This document shows positions 24,742 to 33,041 of a stretch of 51,534 bases of DNA, one piece after another. The stretch covers positions 1-51,534 of the forward strand of contig CALCWC010000021.1 in assembly GCA_937905985.1 (NCBI GenBank), in the 5' to 3' direction. The notes beneath the pieces are model-generated. The model did not search any database. It had not been told where the DNA came from and saw nothing but the letters and a program-made list of their open reading frames with translations. Made by a program: the position numbers and the translations under genes. Numbering within the stretch: the first letter of the stretch is position 1; each line of letters starts with the position of its first letter. This stretch comes from an uncultured Verrucomicrobiales bacterium. GTDB lineage: Bacteria; Verrucomicrobiota; Verrucomicrobiia; Verrucomicrobiales; Akkermansiaceae.

Positions 24742-25636
24742 GCAGTGAATTTTTCACGGTTTTCGCCACGTATTCCGCCAGCTTGACCGGCACGGCGTTG
24801 CCTATCATTTGTTCTACTTCGGTTTTGTTTCCCACCCATGCAAAATTGGCGGGGAACGTTTGGATGAGGGCCCTCTCTTTGCTGGTGAGCGGGTGTACCT
24901 TTTCGGATATCGGACATGCATCGTTGGGATTTCCAGGGTAGCCTTGGGGAATGGGGCGGTTCACTCCTCTCATTGTAGGTGCAGGCTCGTCAATGGAAAA
25001 CACTCCACGCCTGCTGTAGTTTCGCGGATGCCTGTAATAGTACTCGAACCCCAGTTTGTCGCCGAAGTAGTCACGCAACGTCATCGGCTTCTCGGAAAGC
25101 CCATTCACAAAATCCTTTTCCGCAAAGCCGTCTTCAGCCCCCTTGACCCCGAAGCAAATAAAACGCTTGCGTTTTTGAGGCGTATTGCACAGGCTGGCAT
25201 CCAGTACGATTTCGGTCAGTCCATACCCAGCCTCTTTGAAAATTTTGCGCGCCGATTGGTAGGCCGCGCTTTTCTGGGCGCGATCCACGTTTTCCATGAC
25301 GAAAAACCTAGGCGATATGCCAGCGATAATGCGAGCATAGCACTCGGTCAATTCCGCCCTGGTTGACTCCACCCTCTTCCCAGCGTGGGAAAAATCCTGA
25401 CAGGGTGGGCCACCGATAATACCATCCACTCCGTACTGTTTGATTTGCTCCACGGCTTCGTCCACCTGGGTTAAATCAGCCTGCATGGCCGGATGGGAGA
25501 AATTGGCGCGGTAGCATTTGATGGCCGACACCCACCAATCAAATGCCGCACAGATAGTGAAACCCTGGTTGTGAAAGCCCATGGAGAGGCCTCCGCAACC
25601 AGCGAACAAATCTACTACTTTCATCGAGTTTTTCAT
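24734..25636 (-). CDS. DNA (cytosine-5-)-methyltransferase of a type II system
   Basis: 300 residues from the ATG at 25636; the longer frame back to 25783 would run through the shared promoter and into the endonuclease gene. Motif I is DLFAGCGGLSMGF, motif IV is GGPPCQDFSHAGKR with the catalytic Cys, motif VI is MENVDRAQKS, motif VIII is QKRKRFICFG, and motif X is QMIGNAVPVKLAEYVAKTV. The target-recognition region is short (YYRHPRNYSRRG...EPAPTMRGVNRP). It protects host DNA from the divergent endonuclease by forming 5-methylcytosine. The lower GC content than neighbours suggests transfer. Specificity is inferred from the partner enzyme. Confidence 0.92.
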   Translation of the reverse strand: MKNSMKVVDLFAGCGGLSMGFHNQGFTICAAFDWWVSAIKCYRANFSHPAMQADLTQVDEAVEQIKQYGVDGIIGGPPCQDFSHAGKRVESTRAELTECYARIIAGISPRFFVMENVDRAQKSAAYQSARKIFKEAGYGLTEIVLDASLCNTPQKRKRFICFGVKGAEDGFAEKDFVNGLSEKPMTLRDYFGDKLGFEYYYRHPRNYSRRGVFSIDEPAPTMRGVNRPIPQGYPGNPNDACPISEKVHPLTSKERALIQTFPANFAWVGNKTEVEQMIGNAVPVKLAEYVAKTVKNSLHE

Positions 25637-25658
25637 GGGGTGATTAGATTCTGAACGT

Positions 25659-25743
25659 AGTCTACCACAAAATTGCCTGGCGTCAAGTAGTTGACGTCTT
25701 TTTTTTGAAAAAACTTGACGTGGCACCAGGGTGGGTGTAGCAT
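25659..25743. promoter_or_regulatory. Divergent promoters of the restriction-modification locus, with two GRCGYC sites
   Basis: Methyltransferase promoter (minus): TTGACG (25686-25681), 16 bp, TAGACT (25664-25659). Endonuclease promoter (plus): TTGACG (25715-25720), 17 bp, TAGCAT (25738-25743), with the ATG 6 bp further on. GGCGTC (25679-25684) overlaps the methyltransferase -35 box and GACGTC (25693-25698) lies between the two -35 boxes. Both fit GRCGYC. CGTCAA-GTAG-TTGACG (25681-25696) is also an inverted repeat. Confidence 0.6.
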
Positions 25744-25749
25744 GCAAGC

Positions 25750-26814
25750 ATGGCTTCAGGGTTATACGGCATTTGCCATTCAAATAGGAGCGATGAGGGT
25801 CATTGGAGCAAGAACTGCTTCAATTCCAGTTTTCCCGCATCTCTTGCGTGCTACATGATGGATCATGATATTCCTGCTCTATATGTCCAGCTTGTCAAGA
25901 AAAACGGCCGGTTGTGCGTGGAAACGAAAAAGATACCGATGAGGAAAGTGTTCAACTGCGGAACCGCCCCTGCGTCCCAGTTGACCTTTGACTTCGAATC
26001 AGTATATTCCCCGTACAAGCGCTACTCCTTCGATGAAATCGACCGCATGGACTTGGTCGTGAAGCAGGCTGAGAAATACCTGTCCGCGCTGGAAGTAAAG
26101 TTGACAGTCTTGCCCACGTCTCAAACAAGTACGAGACCAGAATCAGAGTGGGGCTGTGAAATGGTGATACGGTCGGCAACGACATCGTATTGCGCCTTGG
26201 GTATGTTCGATGCTGCCAGAAGCAAGGCCGGTGAAATCCGAGAGATATTTGAGACGGAATGCTCATCAATCCGCGCATGGGATAACGACTTTGAAATGAG
26301 GCACAAAACTCCTGTGCTGTCGCGCTGCGTAGATGAATTTGAACAACGTTTTCTCAGCAAGCAAAAGCCTTTGGTCATGCAAACGATATGGAAGACGCAG
26401 GGTATGTCGCATCTCTTGGCAGAAAATGCGTTCGACGTGGTAGTGTGGAGTGATTATGCATTCTCGCGTCTATTTGTCGATGATTCGCGCGTCATAGAGG
26501 ATGAGATGAGCAGACCCATGCGTGCCACCGCGCGATTGGCCCGGTGTTTGTGGGAATTGAGCAAATCAGAGAAAATCCATGTTCCGGAAATATACAGGCA
26601 GATGGCATTTGGGAATCAGACGGACAAGGAATTTGCCATAGCTGGCATGAAATGGAAGAACTATGTGGATTCCGAGCGTATATTGCGCCCAATCCTACCC
26701 AAAGCCGTCCTGCGGAACATCATCACGGACGGCTACGTAGAAAAGCTCAGTCCTGAAAGGCGTTTTGACCAAACGCTATACTTTACCATGCGGCGCCAGC
26801 TGGGCGGCAATTAA
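25750..26814 (+). CDS. HindVP-like type II restriction endonuclease
   Basis: 354 residues from the ATG at 25750. The N-terminus (GLYGICHSNRSDEGHWSKNC, then FNSSFPASL) matches what I remember of the HindVP family, whose type member cuts GRCGYC. The body has ESEWGCEMVIR and, later, HLLAENAFDVVVWSDYAFSRLF, a possible nuclease core. The adjacent divergent C5 methyltransferase supports a type II restriction role. The gene starts right after its promoter without a leader. Base composition is lower in GC than argJ, which follows. Family assignment is from memory; a protein search would settle it. Confidence 0.75.
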   Translation: MASGLYGICHSNRSDEGHWSKNCFNSSFPASLACYMMDHDIPALYVQLVKKNGRLCVETKKIPMRKVFNCGTAPASQLTFDFESVYSPYKRYSFDEIDRMDLVVKQAEKYLSALEVKLTVLPTSQTSTRPESEWGCEMVIRSATTSYCALGMFDAARSKAGEIREIFETECSSIRAWDNDFEMRHKTPVLSRCVDEFEQRFLSKQKPLVMQTIWKTQGMSHLLAENAFDVVVWSDYAFSRLFVDDSRVIEDEMSRPMRATARLARCLWELSKSEKIHVPEIYRQMAFGNQTDKEFAIAGMKWKNYVDSERILRPILPKAVLRNIITDGYVEKLSPERRFDQTLYFTMRRQLGGN

Positions 26815-26896
26815 AGTGCTTGCCGCGGGCGCATGTTTTCTGCTTGAAACGGGCGGGCACCTGTGGCAGACTGGACAGCGTTCCCAGATAAACACC

Positions 26897-28153
26897 ATGG
26901 CAGAACAGGAGATGAAAAGCGTGAAGGGCGGCGTGACAGCCGCGAAGGGATTTGTAGCAAACGCCATCAGCTGCGGCATCAAGAAGCCCACAGCCACGCG
27001 CCTGGATTTGGCGCTGGTGTATTCCGAGCTTCCTGCAACATCCGCCGGCACCTTTACCACCAACCGCGTGCGCGCCGCCTGCGTACGCGTGAGCCAGGCC
27101 CACCTGAAGCGCGGCAACATCCGCGCCGTGGTGGCCAACAGCGGCAACGCCAACGCCTGCACAGGCGCTCCCGGAGTGGCCGTGGCCCGCAAGGAGTGCT
27201 CCATCGTGGCCAAGGAGCTTGGCCTGCAACCGCGCGAGGTGGCGGTGTGCTCCACGGGCGTTATCGGCCTGCCAATGCCGATGGTGCGCATCGAGCCGCG
27301 CCTGCCGGAACTCTGTTCCCACCTTTCCGCCAAGAAGGGGCATGATGTGGCGTCCGCCATCATCACCAGCGACACGCGCGAGAAGGAGGTGGCGGTGGAA
27401 ATCAGCGTGAACGGCAAGCCGGTGCGCATCGGCTCCTGCTGCAAGGGCGCGGGCATGATTTCCCCGTGCATGGCCACCATGATCTGCCTCATCACCACGG
27501 ATGCCGCCGTGGCTCGCGAACACCTGGACGCCACCGTGCATGAGGGCGTGGAGCATTCCTTCAACCGCATCACCATTGATGGCGACATGAGCACGAACGA
27601 CACCTGCCTGGTCATGGCCAACGGCGCTTCCGGCGTGAAGCTCGCCCCCGGCCGCCCCGGCTGGAAGAAGTTCACCGCCGCGCTCCACCACGTCATGATG
27701 GAGCAGGCCAAGCACATCGTGCAGGACGGCGAGCGCGTCACCAAATTCGTCACCGTCCGCGTGAAGGGCGCGCCCACCCCGCAAGAGGCCAAGCGCGTGG
27801 CGGAGGGCGTTGCCAAGTCCTCGCTCGTCAAGTCCTCCTGGAACGGCGGCGATCCCAACTGGGGGCGCATCATCCACGCCGTGGGTTACTCCGGCGCACG
27901 CGTGAAGGAAGAGAAGGTGGACATCGACATAGCGGGGCTGCCGGCCTGCCGCGGCGGCATGCAGACCACCACCAAGAGCGACGACCTGCGCGACCGCGTG
28001 CAGGCTCGCGAGTTCGAGGTGCTCATCAACCTCAACATGGGCAAGGAGGAATACGTGGTGTACACCACGGACCTCTCCCCGGAATACGTGGATTTCAACC
28101 GTTCCGAGTACGCCTACTGGAACCAGGCCAAGCAAGACGGCCTCACACATTGA
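26897..28153 (+). CDS. argJ: Bifunctional glutamate N-acetyltransferase / amino-acid acetyltransferase
   Basis: 418 residues from the ATG at 26897; the frame is open further upstream into the endonuclease gene but lacks support. SGNANACTG (near residue 83), STGVIG, and the self-cleavage site CMATMICLITTDA identify ArgJ; the Thr after the Ala becomes the N-terminal nucleophile of the beta chain. TIDGDMSTNDT and GGDPNWGRIIHA are also conserved. The enzyme recycles the acetyl group in arginine biosynthesis. A TTGAAA (26844) and CAGACT (26867) pair 17 bp apart may be the promoter. No other arg genes lie in the window. Confidence 0.95.
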   Translation: MAEQEMKSVKGGVTAAKGFVANAISCGIKKPTATRLDLALVYSELPATSAGTFTTNRVRAACVRVSQAHLKRGNIRAVVANSGNANACTGAPGVAVARKECSIVAKELGLQPREVAVCSTGVIGLPMPMVRIEPRLPELCSHLSAKKGHDVASAIITSDTREKEVAVEISVNGKPVRIGSCCKGAGMISPCMATMICLITTDAAVAREHLDATVHEGVEHSFNRITIDGDMSTNDTCLVMANGASGVKLAPGRPGWKKFTAALHHVMMEQAKHIVQDGERVTKFVTVRVKGAPTPQEAKRVAEGVAKSSLVKSSWNGGDPNWGRIIHAVGYSGARVKEEKVDIDIAGLPACRGGMQTTTKSDDLRDRVQAREFEVLINLNMGKEEYVVYTTDLSPEYVDFNRSEYAYWNQAKQDGLTH

Positions 28154-28190
28154 CAGCGCCGTCAAACCATTGCCATCCCCAAACTCTCTC

Positions 28191-28216
28191 AAAGCACCGG
28201 CATACGCCGGTGCTTT
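28191..28216 (+). terminator. Terminator after argJ
   Basis: AAAGCACCGGC (28191-28201), loop ATAC, GCCGGTGCTTT (28206-28216): a perfect 11-bp stem followed by CCTTTG. Confidence 0.75.
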
Positions 28217-28428
28217 CCTTTGCAAACGCGGGGGGATGCAACGGGCAAAATCCTTGTGTTTCACACATTTCTTGCCGCTCGGAGCAAAAAAATGCGAGCA
28301 ATGTGATTTTTTTTGAAAAAATTTAGGCATTTTTCCGTTTCCCTGCTTATAGGAGGGTAGAGAGAGCCGTTCTGCCGCCGGTGCGGCGGGCAGGGGCCAC
28401 CTCATCAAACATAAAAAGGAAACAAACC

Positions 28429-28572
28429 ATGTCCCATATCGCATTCCACATTGAAAACCGCGTTCTGCCCGGTCTGAAGCCCGGAGCGGCCGTCCTTCCC
28501 GTGAACGCCCCGGCACACCACCCCGAGGTCATCATGCTGAACCATATGCTTGCAAATCCGTCCAAGAACTGA
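28429..28572 (+). CDS. Small 47-residue protein (unknown)
   Basis: 47 residues starting MSHIAFHIENRVLPGLKPGA, with several His. The ATG has one of the few good ribosome sites in the window (AAAAGGAAACAAACC upstream), which argues that it is translated. It lies between the argJ terminator and the zincin gene. I do not recognise it; no signal peptide or membrane segment is evident. Confidence 0.5.
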   Translation: MSHIAFHIENRVLPGLKPGAAVLPVNAPAHHPEVIMLNHMLANPSKN

Positions 28573-28586
28573 TAGTCTTCCTTTTA

Positions 28587-28645
28587 GTGTTTGGCAGATG
28601 GATGACGCGCCGATGAAGAGCGTCATCGGCAACATGGCCAAACAC
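28587..28645 (+). other. Long two-tier RNA hairpin before the zincin gene
   Basis: GTGTTTGGC (28587-28595) pairs with GCCAAACAC (28637-28645), and inside it GATGACGC (28601-28608) pairs with GCGTCATC (28620-28627) around an 11-nt loop. It sits in the leader of the 28686 gene. A CCCCC-T-GGGGG hairpin (28668-28678) near the start overlaps the ribosome site. It could regulate the gene or be the 3' structure of the small upstream gene. Confidence 0.5.
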
Positions 28646-28685
28646 CGCTTCCTTAACCTCGAATCTGCCCCCTGGGGGATATGTC

Positions 28686-30017
28686 ATGAAACTGATCTAT
28701 ACCGCAACACTGCTGCTCTCCGTTTTGGGAACAACCGCTTGGGCGAACCCGGCGGATGCCGCGCCTGTGGCAGGATTTATGGCCAAGGCCGCCAAGAAAC
28801 CCGCCGCCAAGGCTCCCAAGAAATCTCCCGCCAAGGCCAAGGATACGGATGAGGAGAAGGAGCGCAACGTGCAAAAGGCCGCACGCGAGAAGCGCAAGGA
28901 GCTCAAGGATGCCGGCGTGAAGAACATCCGCGTCAAATCCCCCGACTGCTGGCCCAAGAAGATACCCGTGCCCGCCAACACGGAACTCACCGCCCTCCCC
29001 CACAAGGAAGGCGACAAGGAATACGTCTACGAGAGCAACAACTACAGCTTCCACTCCCCCGTGCCCATTGGCCCGGAAAGCTGCAAGACCATCGGCCGCC
29101 TGTTCGAATGCGCCTTTGCCGCCAACAGGGCCATCGCCAAGGTGCTCCCCGTGGAGCGCGCCAGCAAGGAGCGCACAGAGAAAAAGTACAAGGTCATCCT
29201 CTGCCGCACCAGGGCTGAGTATTATTCACGCGGCGGCTCCCAGGGGTCGGACGGCATGTTCACCATGCAGGCCTCCATGCCGCCCATCAGCGGGGATATC
29301 ACCGGGATGTCCCCGGAGGAACTCCTTGAGAAATACGGCAAGGGCGAGGCCACCATCCCCCTGACGCAGACTCCCACCCAACTGCCCGACGCCGCGCCGC
29401 TGAACGAAGAGCAAATCCAGAACGACTATGTGCTGGTGCCTTTCGAAGCTCTCGGCATGGACGAGAACGGCAAGATTGTCAAAAACGACATCAAGACGCA
29501 CACCCTGGTGCACGAGCTGACGCACCAGAACTTTGCCCTCAACCGCCTGAACACCTGGGGGGACGAGGGATGGGCGGAATACGTGGGCTACGTTCCCTAT
29601 GTGGGCGAGGATTTGGATTTCGACCGCTGCTTCGCCGTCATCCTGCACGAGGCCCAGAAAGTCTCCGGCCAGGGAGGCCTGCACTTCACCTGCACCCTGG
29701 AGCAGTTCCTCCGCATGCCCCAGCAGGAGATGTACGCCTGCATGGGCAAGGGCCAGAACAGCTACCTGCTCTCCGCCATGCTCATCACCTTCTTCGTCCA
29801 CCTGGACGGCAACCGCGGCGTGAACGCCATACGCGCCTACATGAAGGCCCTGCGCGAGGGCAAGCCCAAGGATGAAGCGGTGGATACCCTTATGGCCCCC
29901 TACAAGGGCGGTGAGAACCTGCAGAAGGCGTTTATGAGGGACTGGTCCCAGCGCAAAGTCGACGGGCTCAGCTTCCAGGGGGCTGCCGCAAAGCCGCAAA
30001 AGGGCAAGAAGAAGTAG
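28686..30017 (+). CDS. Exported zincin-type metallopeptidase (putative)
   Basis: 443 residues. A signal peptide (MKLIYTATLLLSVLGTTAWA) is followed by a Lys/Ala/Pro-rich stretch (about 33-52) and a charged helix. HELTH (276-280) is the zinc-binding HExxH motif, and WGDEGWAEYVGY (291-302) supplies the likely third ligand, Glu294 or Glu298. This pattern is that of gluzincins (peptidase MA-like). The protein ends in a Lys-rich tail (KGKKK). Localisation is periplasmic or extracellular by inference. The ribosome site is the GGGGGA at 28674-28679, 6 bp before the ATG. Substrate unknown. The gene is followed by a large non-coding gap. Confidence 0.75.
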   Translation: MKLIYTATLLLSVLGTTAWANPADAAPVAGFMAKAAKKPAAKAPKKSPAKAKDTDEEKERNVQKAAREKRKELKDAGVKNIRVKSPDCWPKKIPVPANTELTALPHKEGDKEYVYESNNYSFHSPVPIGPESCKTIGRLFECAFAANRAIAKVLPVERASKERTEKKYKVILCRTRAEYYSRGGSQGSDGMFTMQASMPPISGDITGMSPEELLEKYGKGEATIPLTQTPTQLPDAAPLNEEQIQNDYVLVPFEALGMDENGKIVKNDIKTHTLVHELTHQNFALNRLNTWGDEGWAEYVGYVPYVGEDLDFDRCFAVILHEAQKVSGQGGLHFTCTLEQFLRMPQQEMYACMGKGQNSYLLSAMLITFFVHLDGNRGVNAIRAYMKALREGKPKDEAVDTLMAPYKGGENLQKAFMRDWSQRKVDGLSFQGAAAKPQKGKKK

Positions 30018-30170
30018 CCCGCGCGCGTCGGCCGTACCCTTTTTTCCATCAAAAATTCCCACGCCGCCACATGTATCCCAAAGCAGTGTGGGATGAACAC
30101 AGTGGGTGTGCAATGATTGGAGGTAACGGGCGTGGTGGGTTAGCGTGCGTTGGCGCTAATACGCCCTTAC

Positions 30171-30338
30171 CGCGCCGCAAGCGGCGCGCCCCTTCGGGGG
30201 CCGTCGGGCGCTTTCTGTGACTTCCGGCCTGGGCTAACTTTGTATCGCCATCGGGATGGCGACTCAAGGGGTAGCCCACTCGAGGGTGGGGATTGACCAC
30301 GTTGATATGTTCGGCCCGGAGTCCCGCCGAATGGCGGG
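30171..30338 (+). repeat. Cluster of five hairpin-forming palindromes, no gene
   Basis: Stems: CGCGCCGC/GCGGCGCG (30171-30188), CCCC/GGGG (30189-30199), CGCCATC/GATGGCG (30246-30261), CCCAC/GTGGG within 30275-30290, and CCCGCC/GGCGGG (30323-30338). No believable gene lies in 30018-30888. Such strings of hairpins resemble REP-type elements or the core of a structured RNA. A 112-codon minus-strand frame here has repeat-like composition and no ribosome site. Confidence 0.45.
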
Positions 30339-30572
30339 GCGTATGAGCGCCAAGGGTTGCACTACGAGCGTTTTTATGGGATGGCAATGTTGTAAATTAG
30401 GCTGGCGCCAGCAAGCCAGGTGGTGCTAGCATGCCTGCAACACCCTATTCACCACCCATGAAGACACCCTCAAACCACGCGTTCAGCGCCAGCTACTCAT
30501 GTGACCGCCTCAATCGCGAACACCCCAACGATCCACTGCACTTCTGCTTGTAACTCGTGGCATCCAATGTCT

Positions 30573-30839
30573 AGCGTTAACATGAAAACATACTTTCATG
30601 TGAATGCCCGTCATCATGAAAGTATACTTTCATTATAGTATATAGAACTTATGTTCAATCGTTAGAGCGTATTGATTTGGTTTGCAGGCATTCTTAGCCA
30701 GCAAATTTACGGGATATTTCACCACATTTCCAGCTTTCGCCATACAAACAGTCTCCATTACCCACTCATCATTCACTCTGTGCCAATTGCTAAACACGAG
30801 TTATCAATAGGCAGCGTTAACATGAAAGTATACTTTCAT
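30573..30839. repeat. Three 18-bp palindromes in an AT-rich gap
   Basis: ATGAAAGTATACTTTCAT, a perfect 18-bp palindrome, occurs at 30616-30633 and 30822-30839, with a variant (ATGAAAACATACTTTCAT) at 30582-30599. The first and third are preceded by the same AGCGTTAAC (30573-30581 and 30813-30821), and the second and third are followed by TTATAGTA. The rest of 30420-30888 is AT-rich and holds no convincing gene. Operator, attachment or methyl-target functions are all possible. Confidence 0.7.
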
Positions 30840-30888
30840 ATTATAGTAAACGACTGAAAACCAATAGTTTCAGAAAAGAAAACGAGCC

Positions 30889-31386
30889 TCACCACGCCGG
30901 GTTGGGGAGGTCGTAGATGAAGATAGGGGCTTGCGGGCCATGGAAGGAGGGTTCCATCTGGTATCCGGAGCGCTTGTTGAAGCCGTTGTTGAAGAGGACC
31001 TTGGCGGAGGCCGGGTTGAAGGCGAAGACGTGGGCGGAGATGGGCTTGCCGAGGGGGCGGATTTTTTGAAGGAAGAGGGCGAGGGCGCGGGTGGCGATGC
31101 CCCGGTTCCAATAATCTCGGCCAATGTAGTAGCCGAGCTCAATCTCCGGGCCGCGGTCCACAGCTCCGATGTTGCCGGCCACTTCCCCGCCGGCGCAGAC
31201 GGCGCACTGCATCATGCCGGGCTGCTGCGCGCGGGAGATGAAATCCGCGGCGTGCTCCCGCATGTAGGGATAGGGCATGGTGGCGGCCAGGTTGGCCAGC
31301 ACCTGCGGGTCGTTCAATATCTGCGCCAGGCGCGGGGCGTCGCTCTCCTGCCAGGGGCGCAGGGTTACTTCCAGGTTCTCCCTCAT
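30889..31386 (-). CDS. GNAT family N-acetyltransferase (RimJ/RimL-like)
   Basis: 165 residues. The motif A region is ELGYYIGRDYWNRGIATRAL (about 82-101), with the acetyl-CoA loop RGIATRAL, followed by FAFNPASAKVLFNNGF. VTLRPWQESDAPRLAQ at the start is typical of ribosomal-protein or small-molecule acetyltransferases of this group. The start codon overlaps the holA stop by 4 bp (ATGA), so the two are co-transcribed. The substrate cannot be told. Confidence 0.85.
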   Translation of the reverse strand: MRENLEVTLRPWQESDAPRLAQILNDPQVLANLAATMPYPYMREHAADFISRAQQPGMMQCAVCAGGEVAGNIGAVDRGPEIELGYYIGRDYWNRGIATRALALFLQKIRPLGKPISAHVFAFNPASAKVLFNNGFNKRSGYQMEPSFHGPQAPIFIYDLPNPAW

Positions 31387-32480
31387 GCGGTGGTGAGGGT
31401 GACAATGAGCTTGTGGAGGACATCCCGCGTGTCCAGCTGGGTGGAGACGAGCTGCTTGTCGGCTGCGGCGCAGGCCTGCATGTCGCGGCGCGCCTTCTTG
31501 AGGGTGAGCCTGCCGAGCGACTTGGCGGCGTTGAACATGCCGAACGCGTTCACGCCGCCGTCCTTCTTGGTGGGCAGCAGCTTGCGCCCCTCCTCCGGCA
31601 GGGAGTTCAGCGCTTTCTCGAACGAGCGGTAGTCCCGCGCGCTCAGCTGGTAGGTGTCCAGCAGCAGGCGGGCGCAGAAGCGGTTGCGGACGGTGGGGAC
31701 AATGGCGGCGCGCATGATGGAGACAGCCTGCTCGCCGTTGTCGAGCTGCTCGTTGACGAGGCGGAGGGCGCGGTGGCAGCTGCTGCTCTCGATGGCGCGG
31801 GAGATTTCAAAGATGATGCCGTTGCGGGAGACCGCCACCATGAGGTCCACATCTTGGAGGTTGACCTTGCGGCGGTCCGGCCCCAGGTAGACGTCCAGCT
31901 TGGCGACCTCGTTGGCGATTTGGCGCGAGCTCTCGTTGACGCGGTTGACGAAGAGGTCGAGCGCGTCGGTGTCGAAGGTGATGCCGTAGGGCTTGGCGGT
32001 GCGCACCACCAGGGCGGCCACCTCGGATTCCCAGCCGGGGCGCGAGATGTCGATCTTGCTGCTCTCCTTCATCTCCGCCGTGGCGGAGAGCTTCTTGAAG
32101 AAGGTGCGGCGCTTGTCCATCTCGGATGCGCTCAGCAGGAAAAACGTCTCCGGCGGCAGGTTGCCCAGGCAGTCCACCAGCCGCGCCAGGGCGTCCTGCA
32201 CGGCCTCGCTGCGCACGCCCTGCGGCGTGTCGCCCATGAAGGTGGCGCCGCGCAGCCACACCACCTTGCGGCCGCCGAACATGTTCATCATCTGCAGGCT
32301 GTCGATGGCGTGGCGGATGATGCCCACGGCCTCGTCCACGGTTGCGGCGGCACCGTCGATAGTCTCGTTGCCCCACTCGTCGGTTCCCTCGGTGAGCTCG
32401 GCGTACTTCTTCTGTGCGGCGGCGGCGGAAGCCCCCTCGTCGCTGCCGAAGAACACAAAGCTGGCGCAGTCTGCGGCCAT
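31383..32480 (-). CDS. holA: DNA polymerase III delta subunit
   Basis: 365 residues from the ATG at 32480, where MAADCASFVFFGSDEGASAA begins the family's usual start; the frame is open 26 codons further but that part is not conserved-looking. GGRKVVWLRGATF, FLLSASEMDKRRTFFKKL and SSRQIANEVAKLDVYLG are typical of HolA. The subunit opens the sliding clamp as part of the clamp loader. It is distant from the E. coli protein, as is usual. It leads an operon with the GNAT gene. Confidence 0.85.
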   Translation of the reverse strand: MAADCASFVFFGSDEGASAAAAQKKYAELTEGTDEWGNETIDGAAATVDEAVGIIRHAIDSLQMMNMFGGRKVVWLRGATFMGDTPQGVRSEAVQDALARLVDCLGNLPPETFFLLSASEMDKRRTFFKKLSATAEMKESSKIDISRPGWESEVAALVVRTAKPYGITFDTDALDLFVNRVNESSRQIANEVAKLDVYLGPDRRKVNLQDVDLMVAVSRNGIIFEISRAIESSSCHRALRLVNEQLDNGEQAVSIMRAAIVPTVRNRFCARLLLDTYQLSARDYRSFEKALNSLPEEGRKLLPTKKDGGVNAFGMFNAAKSLGRLTLKKARRDMQACAAADKQLVSTQLDTRDVLHKLIVTLTTA

Positions 32481-32544
32481 GCCGGTATTACACCAGAAAT
32501 CGCGCGCCAAGTCAAGGAGCGCGCACGGGCCATGCGGAATTGGC

Positions 32545-32573
32545 TTGCCGCGGCTCATGGACTCTGCTAGAAT
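32545..32573 (+). promoter_or_regulatory. Promoter of the 32603 membrane-protein gene
   Basis: TTGCCG (32545-32550), 17 bp, TAGAAT (32568-32573). The bases around the -10 (GCTAGAATGCA) match those of the promoter at 35893. Confidence 0.6.
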
Positions 32574-32602
32574 GCAACCTGCTTACCCCCCCCTCCGTTA
32601 CC

Positions 32603-33001
32603 ATGTCAGAAGAAAACCTCCCTCCCATTCCCGAACAAGTGCAGGTGCCGCAAGAGCAGCAGACGTCCATCGTCTGGGGCGTTCTTGCCATCGTCGGCTC
32701 CCTGTTCTGCTGGGTTGTCGGCCTCATCCTCTCCATCATCGGCCTGTGCAAGTACCGCAAGGGCAGCACGGGCCGCGTGCTCAGCTGGATTGGCCTCGCC
32801 ATCTTCGTTATCGTCACGGCCTTCTCTGTCCTGGCTGTCTGCATGACTATGGAAACCACCGAGGAGATGATGGAGGCCATCAAGCGCGACCACCCCGAAT
32901 TCACCAACCAGCAACTCATGGAGTACATCCAGAATCCCGACAACAAGGCCGAGGTTGAGAAGTACATGAAGGAAGGCATGTACAGCTGGCTCGATATTTG
33001 A
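32603..33001 (+). CDS. Small membrane protein with two transmembrane segments (DUF4190-like)
   Basis: 132 residues from the ATG at 32603. After a Pro/Gln-rich cytoplasmic start (MSEENLPPIPEQVQVPQEQQ) come two hydrophobic segments (about 24-49 and 60-80) joined by GLCKYRKGSTG, then a soluble C-terminal tail. This is the layout of DUF4190 proteins, which are of unknown function. The gene ends 40 bp before prfA; the two have separate promoters. Confidence 0.65.
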   Translation: MSEENLPPIPEQVQVPQEQQTSIVWGVLAIVGSLFCWVVGLILSIIGLCKYRKGSTGRVLSWIGLAIFVIVTAFSVLAVCMTMETTEEMMEAIKRDHPEFTNQQLMEYIQNPDNKAEVEKYMKEGMYSWLDI

Positions 33002-33004
33002 CGC

Positions 33005-33033
33005 TTGCGCCGCAGGCGCGCCTGGGATAGAAT
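33005..33033 (+). promoter_or_regulatory. Promoter of prfA, 8 bp from the start codon
   Basis: TTGCGC (33005-33010), 17 bp, TAGAAT (33028-33033); the ATG at 33042 is 8 bp further on, so the mRNA is probably leaderless. Confidence 0.6.
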
Positions 33034-33041
33034 GGGCGCGT

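Noticed and set aside
26783..28516. 577-codon frame antisense to argJ
   Set aside because: Shadow of a GC-rich gene; the sense strand is clearly ArgJ.
30049..30387. 112-codon minus-strand frame over the hairpin cluster
   Set aside because: Its sequence is a translation of palindromic repeats (Pro/Arg/His-rich) with no start signal.
30672..30857. 61-codon plus-strand frame in the AT-rich gap
   Set aside because: No ribosome site or recognisable motif, and it runs through the third 18-bp palindrome; probably chance.
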